Below are positions 51,901 through 63,900 of a stretch of 64,000 nt of DNA, one piece after another; positions within the stretch are counted from its first letter, which is position 1; each line of letters opens with the position of its first letter. This DNA comes from Pieris napi. Taxonomy: Eukaryota > Arthropoda > Insecta > Lepidoptera > Pieridae. The notes beneath the pieces are model-generated. The model worked only from the letters and a program-made list of their open reading frames with translations. It did not search any database and was not told the DNA's origin. The DNA lies in contig NC_062249.1 of NCBI RefSeq assembly GCF_905475465.1, positions 5,220,501 through 5,284,500 of the forward strand, given 5' to 3'. The translations under genes were made by a program, and so were the position numbers.

Positions 51901-54900
51901 TATTTAGACAATTGATTTTTTTTTTGGGGTCCTCTTTAAAACGGCATTTAAAAGACATAGCTAGTCAAGATTCAGATCTCTCGGCTATAAAACTGATACG
52001 ATATATTACTGTACACTGGCGATTAATAGCTCATTACCGTTATTACCAGCATTCCTTAATATATTTTTATTCAAACAATGAATGGTTACTAGCCCATGCT
52101 ACGTATCATGCGGTATAGATTATCTTACTAACAAATCTACATTTTTTGGAAGACAGTTGTCAGGCACAGTCTGTATTGTTCTGTAAAATATTAATTAAAA
52201 TTAGCTCCTAATTTCTAGAGAAAGTTAAAATTATATAAATAAAAAAAAAATTCTATGGCCGTTCTAATTTGCTAAAATTAACAAATTAGTAAATCAATTT
52301 ACAACTACTAAGTAGTCTAAGTCTATAATTTAATACAGAAATAAAACTATTTATTAATGTGCAAATACTCAAAGAGTTTGTTGATGTACGTAGAATATTG
52401 TTATCTCTTACTATTAATATTTCAATAAAAGGGATAACCATATTTTAAAACTTTTAAATCTATCTAAAGAATGTAATTTCAAAGCAATATTTAAAATGAA
52501 TATCAGATATAATGAAAAAGAATTGTAGATATATAAGGCTTATTTAATTTAATATAGACCCACCACCAGTATTATGTTAGGCATGCTTTAGTCACTTTGA
52601 TTACCCATTTGTTACATTTCCAAGTGTTAAAATTTTATATTATATATTGTTACTCCATAAATTACGTGAAGTGTTTTTTTTAATTTTCTGTGACTCCCTA
52701 CCCCCCTTGTGAGATGTCGTGAGATTTTATTCAACCCCCTCCCTCAACCCCCAATCTCACGTGAGATTTTTCAAAATGTGGGTTTGTTACGTAAACGCGT
52801 TGGATTGTTATTATAAAAAGAAAAAAAAATTGCTTCGTGCTTTTATTTACGACTAAAACAAAATAAGTGCTAAATGCTGAGCGTTTAGATATGGAGTTAG
52901 CGGAAAGTTGCAGAGATGGCCTTTAGGGTCAACCGTTTTCCTAATTTTTTTTTTCAATCTGAAAAAAAATTGCGTGAGATTTGACTCGACCCCCTCCCCC
53001 CCTTAAACACCTCACGTAATTTATGGACGCCCCCTTATGCTAATTATATGAATTTTTGTATCCCACCCCTATTCTAAGAATACTTTATAACTAAACCAAT
53101 AAAGACAACAAGTGAACTGTAACATACGCAGCCGCAAAGTATACGTAAAATACGTTTTGCGTACGCTAAGTCTATATTCTTTGTCCCATTCTCTTGTCCC
53201 TTCAACTTATATGTTCATACTGACTGGCAACTAAAGATGCCCTCGGCTTGCAGACCAATTGCCTCAACATCAGCCCGGGCGATGCTGTCTGCCTTATCAC
53301 CGGCCTGCTCGAACTCCTTCTTGAAGATGGACAGCAGACAGCTGATGCGGTAGTCCAACCGAACGTCCAGGATGAACTAATGTTAAAATATTACAGTTTT
53401 AGTAATTGTTCTAGAAAGTTTTTGTTTCTATGGACAACGAAGTTTTCTGCGAAGCAAATAATAAAAAATAATTTCTTTGTCTTTTATAGGTTGTATAGTA
53501 GCCACAGCCTTTTTTCGAGATGACATAAAAAAACGAGTGGAGCATGACGTACAGACCCGAGTCAACGCAAGTTCGGCTCTGTACATCGAGAGCAAACAAC
53601 GTATACGGCGAGAGAACGTTGAGGTATTTGCTACCGCGGCTAATAAATGGTCTACCCAATCAGATATTAGATTGCCTAACGCCAACCAACATAAACAGTA
53701 AATTAAAAAACTACTTTTATATGCATTTGTCGCGCTCCTAAACACGACTGCTATGGTAAGATTAATACAAACCACAGCGGTTTTCTAATGTAACATATTG
53801 TGATTAAATTATATTATTTTGTAAAATAAATTTTAAAAAAAGTTACAAAATAATTTTACCTGTAGAATCTCAATGATCTTGAGTTTGGTGTCCATAACGA
53901 GTGGATGTTTTCGCGCCAGCGCGAGGGCAGAAGGGCTGCGTTGCGCGTTCCCGCCGCTCACCACTTGCTGAAATAATGTGCAATCTCATCATAGTATTTT
54001 TTTAATTTAAAATTAACTTTGCAGTAACACATTTTTGAAGGTAGAACTTTAACATTAATGAAAGTAGCATTTAATGTTTGTGAACATAGTAAACGAAGTA
54101 TAACATACGAGTATATGAAATCGATTGTCACAAATTGATATTAGTCCAGTTAAAATGATAAAGTAAAGTAAAAAATTCAGTTATTTTGTTATTTATTGTA
54201 ATTCAATTGTCATGTCTCTAAAAGTAAAGTAAAGTAAAAAATCATTTAATCATGTAGGTAACATAATGAACACTTATGACGTGTCAGTAAAGAAATACAT
54301 ATTAATGCTTCTAATTTTACATTTACTGCTAGTTCTCAAATCAAGGGCGTAGAACGGAAGAGAAGAACTGACAATAAACTCTCCGCCACTCTTTTTAATC
54401 GCATGTAAAATAGTGTACTCACATTAGCAGCTCCTAGCGTGATGGAAGTCATTACAGCCCCCATGTCTCCTATTGTCCGTAACACGCCACCTTCAGCTGA
54501 AACACATTAAACAACATAAAAGTAAGTAAAACACGTTTTTTTTTTGACAATTCACACAAATTGACCTAGTCCCATGCTAAGCTGGTGAAGCTTGTGTTAT
54601 GGGTAAGAGGCAACGGATATACATACATATTATAGGTAGATAGACATATAAATACATATTTAAACACCCAAGACCTAAGCACAACACCAAAGGCTCATCA
54701 CATCGATGTTTGTCTCAGCCGGGGATCGAACCCGGGACCCATGGATTCGCAGTCAGGGGTACTAATCACTAGACCAATGAGCCGTCATTTTACTTAATAA
54801 AACTGATGACGTAATAACACTTACTTTTCTTTTTTATCTCAACATCCTGGGCTGCTTGTAAATAGTATTTTATATATAGTTACAGAGAATTACTTAGTTG

Positions 54901-57900
54901 AATTTTATTAATAGGTAGACTAATAGCTAAACTATACTACTATGCGAAGTAATACTTACATTCAACGTCTCCAGTTAGTGCACGTGTATCGTCTAGCAAA
55001 TCAATGGTGGTCACACTGTCCAATATACTTAGGAGAGTTTTGGTGAGACGTAATAGATCGCTGAAGCTGTAATATTTTTTTTTTAAATAATCTAGTGCTG
55101 ATACTTCATATTCTATATACATGTAGTTCACTTATATAGATAACACATCAATTAAGGGATTTCTTACAAAATTAGGTTTATTATTTACTTATTTATTATT
55201 AAAGCTTTATTATTTATTTTTCCATACAACAATAGGTTTTTTTAAGTTAACAAAACAAATTAGGTAAACTTAACAAAACTATTTTTAACATATTTAAAAA
55301 AGTTAATAAATCAGTGACGCTACAACCTCTTTAGGTCTTGGCCTCAGATTTCTGAATCTGTTTCATGATAATTTTTAAATCTCATAGGCAAGTAGGTGAT
55401 CAGCCTCCAGTGCCTGACACACGCCGACGACTTTTTGAGTCTAAGACATGTCGGTTTCCTCACGATGTTTCTCTTCACCGTTCGAGCAAATATTAAATGC
55501 GCACATAGAAAGAAAGTCCATTGGTGCACAGCCTGAGATCGAACCTACGACCACAGGTATGAGAGTGTCACGCTGAAGCCATAAGGCCAACACTGCTCTC
55601 ATTTAACATATTTAGGTCAATATAAAATCCGTGAAAAGAGGTTATGACACAGAAAAACAACCATCGAAAAATGTCCCTTAAAATCAAGCGCGTTTAAACT
55701 GGCTGTCTATTAATAAATTTTCATGATTCTTGGCATTGATTGCTATTTACTATCACTTACCTATAAAACCCAAAGTATATAAGTTCCCTGGCCAATTTCA
55801 CTACTTCAAATGTCAATTTATTCTGGTCGTGGTCTCCAAAATACCACGTCATCTTGACAACATTGCAGAGGTAGCTCTCCACAAACTCAATTGTTGAAGA
55901 GAATTGCTTCTTTACTATATCACGTGTAGAGTGCGGTCCGCCGCGGACACATTGGTAGCTGCAAAAGTTGTACGATATTTTGTATCGGTTGTATTGTATG
56001 GTATGTATATATGTATATATCGCACATTTCTTCAAAAGTACTGTATCATATCAACAATTAAAAATATTTATTATTGTAAGAAAAATATAATAAATTATAA
56101 TAAATGCTTTTTAATAATTCTTTGTCATTTGCCCTTACCATTACAATCAATCATATGTCTATACAAACGCATCGTCCTTATAATAAATGATATGATTCTA
56201 TATAATCAAATTTATATTAATCCAATTCGACTTAGAGAAGAGCCGCAAGAGCGTACCAATTCTTAAAAGGCCGGCAACGCACTTGCGAGCCTTCTGACAA
56301 TGTGTCCATGAGCGAGGGTATCACTTAATATCAGGTGAACCTCCTGTCCGTTTGCCTCATATTACATTAGAAAAACTTATGAAATAATAAATACTCACTC
56401 GTGTATATGTATGGTATCAGCCACCTCCGTCCATAGTCTAGCGTATTTCACCGGCGTGACGGGTTCTTGTGGGTCTCTATCGACGTGAAGGTGAAGCATC
56501 AGCCGACAAAATGATGCTCGCACTTCATGTGGAAGAGACTCGTTTGACATGCATCTGTTCATATGTTTGTTATTTAATAAATAAAATTAATATAATCAGT
56601 CTAAACGGCGACGGGTGTAACGCTCCAAAGCTTCAAAGGAACCTTAGAACAATTTGTTGTGAATAATTTTATTTGGAGAGTTATTATTTTCATAAACATC
56701 GTCAGTCCCTAACCCTACAAATACGTAGTTGGTCCCAAAGTTCTGTCAATGTCACATTATTTTTAAATTTCGAACATAATTTTATAAAAAAAATATTGCA
56801 TTATATTTTTGAATGTTTGACTATTGTTTTAAAACAAAAAACAATTACTTTCCGTAATTGTTCACGATGGAGTGGACATTGAAAGAACACCGAATAGCTG
56901 TTATTGCGTTGCACCGCTGTGGGCACTCTCCGAGTACCATTTTCAAGTTGCTCAAAAGTTTGAATATAACGCTTAGGTTTATGTACCGTACTATTGATAG
57001 GTACAATGAAGTCTCCAGTGTTGAGGACAAGAAAATAACTGGCCAGCCACGCTCCACAAGAACACCAGCAGTAATCAAAGCTATCAAGGCGCGGATAGTA
57101 AGAAATCCTGCCCGAAAACAGAAATTGATGGCTTGGCAGATGGGTGTCAATAGGAAAATAGTAAAAAAGCTTTTAAATGAAGATCTTGGTCTACGAGCAT
57201 ACAAAAAAAAGAGTGGGCACTTACTTGATGCTCGTCTAAAAGCAATAAGGCTTAAGAGACTGCAGGTGTTGTTAAAGCGGTACGCGAAAAACCGACACCG
57301 ACACATCTTCTTTACGTACGAAAAAAAAATTCGATATTGAAGAAAAATACAATAAATAGAATGATATTGTGTACGACAGGAGTTCTGAAGAAGCTAAAAA
57401 TAAAGTTACAAGGGTGCAACATGGACATCATCCATCATCAGGAATGGTCTGATTGGAAGTGTCATATTACGGGCCAACTGAGGTTCATTTTTGCGAAAAG
57501 GGGGTCAAAACCAGTGAAAAAGTATACCAAGAGACGGTTTTGGATCAGTTTGTCAAAGACCTGCCCAGCACGCTATTTGTGGGACATCACTTCGTGTTCC
57601 AGCAGGACTCTGCGCCTTCACACACAGCCAAGACCACTCAAGCCTGGTTTAAGCGTCAAAACATCGACTCAATTAGACATGAGGTTTGGCGTTCCTCCAG
57701 TCAGGACCTTAATCCTTTGGACTATAAAATTTGGCAGGTCTTAGAGGGGAAGGTCTGTGCTATAACACATAAAAAAATGGAGACTCTGAAGTCATTTTTA
57801 AATAAATCAGTCACTGAAATCGACATGAATATGGTGCGTGCTGCGATAGACGACTGGCCGTGGCGCTTAAGGGCCTGTTTTAAAAATAAGGGAGGTCATT

Positions 57901-60900
57901 TTGAATAATTTCATGTTATTTCTATTCCTTAATTAATGTACTATACATTGATATTTCACTCATTAAAAAGTGATAAGTACTTTTGTTTTTATCATTGTTT
58001 TCATGTATGACAGAACTTTGGGACCGACTACGTACGTATACACGTATGTATTAGGCTGTATCAAGTGCTATACGGATGGTACGTATGGTCATCTGTTGTC
58101 CGGAACTACAATAGTTAGTTTAGTAGAGCAGGGCCCGCTGGGCATCCGTCCGGTCGAGGACCCTGCGACGAGCGCGTCCGTGCTCCGTACGTCCGAATCC
58201 GGGAATCTAAACGCGCGTTTAGTGCATTTAGACAAACAACCTGTTCGCCCGCAAACAAATAATGATGATCCGTAGTGCACTAAATGCAGCCATACATACG
58301 TATGAAGATAACATAAAGAAGAACTTACTTAAGAATTAGATCGATATGAAGTTGTTGAGAAAGACTGTTTAAAGCCAAGTATTGTCTATTAAGGCACATA
58401 TTTGAGAATAAGTCAAGTTGGTGTCTGTAGTAATCCAAGATGGCTGCCGCTTCACAACGAGGATCCGCCTTTGCTTCAGCCGCTAACTGTGATAGAAGGC
58501 GTTTGCACTGCGAAAATAATAGTAATATTATCACATCCTTCTTTTACAATGGTACGTTTACGTCAGACCATTGCAAAAAGCTAAATTAAAAGAAAAAAAA
58601 GTTCACACGTCTAAAACGAGAGACGAAATTTAGAGTCGAAATTATAGAAGGTCTTCATTACCTGTTTATTATTCCATAGCAATATAACATCTACGGAATA
58701 ATTCTGACCATCGTCCGGAGACTTGCTCTCATATTTTGTGGTCACTAATCTGTAAAAAAAAAGAGAAATTATTATGAATAATAAAAGATAATTATGCCGG
58801 AAAATAAATACTACATCTATGGAAGTAGCAATCGGTCATTGAAGTACCAGAAAGAGGAAAATCTGTCCACAAACCTGGTTTCAATAAGTATGTCAGCGTT
58901 ATTTGCACAAAGGACGCTTTTGCAGATCAACTCTTGCGTTACGGCAATGGCCTTCCGGTTGGAGATACAGAGGTCACTCAGGTAGTCCAAGAACCGAGAT
59001 TGCCAGGTCTTCATGTTCTTGCGGACCAGACCTGTAATAAATGTTAAATAGTGGTGGATTTTACAAACATCTTGGATCACCCATTAGAATTTCAATGTTC
59101 GTCGTTGAAGATTTTGTATCTATATTTGGAAAAAATATAATAAACCTACTTTAAAAAATCATTAACAAAAAAAAACAATATTATAACGGTAAAAACATAT
59201 TGGTTGTTTGTAAAGTAGGTTTACGATCGAGATGTTTACGTGATAACGTGTTATTGGTGATATAAGTTTTTGGGAAGTAAGGAATTAATGAAGATAACAA
59301 TTTTTTCAAATTTTAAATTACATCTATCGTTTTATTCACACTTTTAATGATAAATTTCGGGTGTAAAATGACAAGTTTACTTATTCGACTGTGATATACA
59401 TTTTTCTTCATACATTCACGGAATGACTGGCAGCGCTCGAGATGAGACGGGAGATCGGTCCGTCTCTCTCTCGTTATACCTGCGATCGCGCTCGTGAGGT
59501 TTTGGTGTGACACAAGTTTCTGAACATGTCACCCGACTAAAACGATTTTAAAGACGTTATCACGTCAAAAAAATTGAATTGAATTTCATTATCCAGTGAA
59601 CTTTATCATTAAGAACGTACCAACGAAAGTCTCAATTTCAGCAGCGGTAATGTGTTTCTCCAACAACTTCCTGTTGTTGTGTAAGAGGGCAGTGATCGTG
59701 TCTTCTGCTAATATGTCGTAACCGATTTGCTTTTGCATGAAGCCGAAGTGCTTGGCTATGTATTCCTGTTGAGAAATAAATGCACTCATAACATCGCGAA
59801 CAAAAGGTATCTTTATCGTAAATGAGACAAGGCATTACTCGCGTATATGTTAAACTTATAATATCATATAAACTTATGTTTGCTTTTAATAAAAAAACGT
59901 GTGTGTAAACGTGTTAACGCTAACATCAGGGTGTTGGTTTTTAGTGACGGTGTGCGCGCGCATTGTACAAATTTACTCTCATCATTTTTCCCTAACGCGC
60001 CAAAAGCAGTATAACTTCAAAAACTTTTTTTACTTTTTTTATTCTGTTTTCTATTGAGGTTTTTAATTTTACAATAAACTACATACCTGATTTTTCCTAT
60101 AATCCTGTTGGCTCAATCGTAATATTCTGTAACAAAGTCTGAATATAAACTTGTAGGGCGCGTATCTGGGATCATAGAGCTCCTCGATCTTTAGGAACGG
60201 TTCGCCTTCCGAAGATTCCTCAAATGGACCCTAGAAACAAATTACATTCTAAAAATATCAATAAAACATACAGTTTGAACTTTTAAGAACTACTAAGAAG
60301 GTTCTTTTGCTATTAGTATACTAATTTTTAGACAAATCACATGACTCGCGCAGGAATATACAATTTAGTAAATCATCGTTATATATATGTCGCAGTAAAG
60401 TAGTTATTATGTTAGTTATTGGCTATTCATTTTTCTAAATAATGAAATATTAAACGACAATATATATAGGAAAATATATATTTTTTTCCAATCAAATATC
60501 TTGGTCACCCTACCAAAGTTGAAATGCGTCTTATTGTCTAGGAACGTTTAGGAAACTCGTTAAACGTTTCGTGCAGTCACTTGTCTGACGGAACTTTAGC
60601 GAGTTGATTGAATATCGATTTTTAATTAACTGTCTAGAGATTCAATTAACTATTACGATATTATATGAAACTCAAGTATTAAGATAATTCAAAGCGTGTA
60701 TGATTTGACGGAACTGAGACTATCGAATTATGCAAACTCACTTGTAATATTTTAAACAGTTGTCCTAGAATATACTGCTCTCTCAGCAACTTCTGTCTGT
60801 CCCGATTAGGGTTTTCCACGACGAGATCTAGAGCTTTTGATTTATTGGGCTCATTTTCATACCCAGCTATGAAGTACACTATGTCTTGAAGGAGGCAAGT

Positions 60901-63900
60901 TAGGGCCCTGTAAAAGGAAAAAATATTTGCTTATACGATTTGTAACAATCGAATCGAAAAGAAGTGAAAGTAATCGGTATGATTTTATTATATGGATTAC
61001 TGACAAACACTTGGGCATTTTAATAAAACTAAAATAGTTTTTGCTAATTTAGTCAAAACTTTATTGTATCGAATAAACTAGATAATCTCTTCGTCCGTTA
61101 GTAAAAACTATTTGATTTATTAAAACTCGTAGCTAGAGCATTTTATAGAGTTCAAACTTACTTCATCTCATTATGTTCAATGTTTCCTTGGTGCAGTTTG
61201 CTAGAGAGAGCAGACAGCACTTTACATGCGTCGTTGGCGAAATCTAAATCTCTTACTTCGCTGGGCGATACTGATATTAGAGCGAATGCTTCTTTATCTT
61301 CCTTTATCACTGAACAACCAACCTGAAAACCAATCGGTTAATTTGTGTATTTACTATTATGGCAGAACGTTTTATAATGTTTATTATGTGAAAATATAGT
61401 AAAGGTTATAAAAAAACAAATATGGATTTTAAAAGATTATGCTTACCTAAGTTTTAAAGGCAAGGAATTATAATTGAATTTATAATGAGGGAGAGTTTTT
61501 AGATCATACATTTTGACATTGTTCTTATTATGACATTATGATTATTAATACGACATTGATACCTATTTTAATATACCGTACCCTACCGCTTTCTTTTCAA
61601 ATAAACGATTTATTTATTTACCTTCGACATGACAGGTTTATCCTCATCTTTGTCTATGGGTATCGATGTTGAATGAACCCAGGTGTGCGTACATAGATGT
61701 TGTAATCTGGGGACAAATATATGTAAAGTAATATATTTGGTCTGCAAGATTTTTTTTATAATACCATACCAAAATACAAATAAAAAAAGTACACATGTCA
61801 GAAGTGAAACTTCTTTGGCAAACTAATTTTTAAGTCTTGTTCATATTTATACAAATCGAAAACTTTTGATTTCCGACACTTAGAGTGAGGGAAAAGGGAA
61901 GATATTATGTTAGGAATTTAATGAATTTAACTGTCATTAAAATATTAAAAATGCCGAAAATTAATACACATAAATTTTTTTTTAAATTTATTTTTTCGAT
62001 AATGTAACACGTGGCATTTTAATTAACATTTCGTCATTTAAGATTTCAATAAATTATTTTGCATAAAATAGAAAATACTAATATTGAATAAATTCTCTAT
62101 ACGAAATTTTAATTTAAAAATATAGAATTTCTATAAGGTAATTCGCCCTTCTCACTCTCTCTCAATTGGTCTCAATCACTCTCTCCCTTTCCTTGTGTTT
62201 AAAGCTAAAGTTTGAATTCTAACTTTAAACCTTCATTTCGAACTGGCCGTCTTTCCACTATACAAACTTTTTATAGTACTGTGTTCACTAACCTAACATA
62301 ACTGCTCTGTGGCACGGGTGCGTCCGAGTGAGTCATTGTGGTAGGGTCCAATTCGAAGAGCGTCGCTATTTCTGACGAGTGCGGTACTGATATCAGCTGA
62401 TATGCTGGTTCTAAGCCATCGTTGCTTGATTCTCTGCAAATCAATATATTTTTAGAGGCATTTTAATACATTCATTAAAAAACTATATAGGTAGTTTTCA
62501 AATTACAGAGCATAATGCGACTCAGTGACGCACAATGCCGAATTATGCTGAAGCTTAATTGGAACGTGAATTAGTTTTCAAATTATTATTATTACTTATT
62601 TTAAGTAATTTGGATTTTGATTATTTCATTAAAAATTTTTTACGTTTTGAGTAATTTTCTTTATTTTTATTCTCGTAATTATAAACAAATAAGATTGTGT
62701 CCTTTTCTTCATCTTGATAAATATGTTCTTTGCCACGAAAGCATGGATGAGAAATGACGAAACGAAAGCCTTTTCAACAATAAATAATATTTAACTAACG
62801 ATAATATATAAACAAAATTTCGATCAATGCCAACTTAAAGAAAAAACACTTGTCAATTTTCTGTCACTGAGTTGGTATTGATTGCGAGTGTCACGCGAGA
62901 GCATTACTTTTGAGAGTGCTCAATAGTGCGAAGCGATGCTGTAGTTGGAACATTCAACGTTGAGCATTATGCCGCATAATGCGCTCTAGTGCTGTAATCG
63001 GAAAACTACCATAGCCTTTTGTCTGTTTTCAACATTTAAGATGTAAATTGTAAAGAAAGAAAAAAATTAAAAAGTTATGTAATTAAATGGTATTAACTTA
63101 CGAGGCTTTCGGGCAGGCTTCGGCGGCCAAGTAGTGCCCAGTAGCGAGGTGTTTAAACCTGAATATGGAGTTCCAGTGACCCGCACCTCCTCTGCATGGA
63201 TCGTGTTGGACCACCTAGCACAAAGTTTAACTTAGCATTTCATATATTCTATGTACAATGTCTAAATGTGTCCTATCGGGACGCCCAAAAAGGGTAATCA
63301 TCGCACACGTGTGCGTTGCCGGCCTTTGAGGAATAATGTTATTTATTTCTTTGTTTTTAATAGATTTCAAGTGAAAATTCTTAAGGCGCATGAGAGATGA
63401 GATTGAGAGAGAGTGAGAAGGGAAATAAAACCTTATAGAAATTCTATTTTTAAAATGAAAATTTCGTAAAGAGAATTTATGAAATATTATTATGTTATAT
63501 TATATGCAAAATAATTTATTAAAATCTCAAATAACTTCCTTTTTCCCTTCCTCTAAGTCTCGGAAATCTAAAGAGCGAAGATTTGTATAAATATGAACAA
63601 GAGTTAAAAATTTGTTTGCCAAAGAAGTTTCACTTCTGTCATGTGTACTTTGTGCGCACGCACTTTTTTTTAAAGGATAATCCTTTTCTTTCATTTAGTA
63701 GTTGTAGGAATACTAATAATTAATTCTTGATACAATATAAAAATTGCACAAATAGAGTTCTAACTTCAATAGTTTTGACCTAAAATTATTCGTATGTATA
63801 CTGGTTTTTTGCTATTGTGAATTTTTTCCCGCTCACCTCAATCTCCCACAACGCTTTACTACTGGTGGCGGCTGTGGCACTAGACCGGCCAGTGGTTCTC

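Larger units (their letters stand above)
38573..56554 (-). other. Itpr: Itpr exons of the regulatory (RIH/armadillo) region
   Basis: Exons in transcript order: 56399-56554, 55761-55958, 54960-55066, 54423-54496, 53860-53967, 53221-53376, 51389-51396 (micro-exon, inferred), 50531-50690, 50036-50177, 49715-49839, 49168-49302, 48926-49063, 48596-48799, 47808-47923, 47241-47376, 46536-46683, 45867-46000, 45381-45501, 44474-44616, 44034-44224, 43429-43540, 43177-43285, 42364-42504, 42079-42170, 41417-41543, 40474-40584, 40246-40388, 39478-39658, 38573-38802. Landmarks: KLTFEVVKLARELIYFGFY, LLFRHFSQRQEV, KNVYTEIKCHSLLPLDDI, ILRFLQLLCENHNPDLQ, FLDCICGSTTGGLGLLGL. These helical repeats couple ligand binding to gating and bind Ca2+, ATP and partner proteins. 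Confidence 0.92.
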
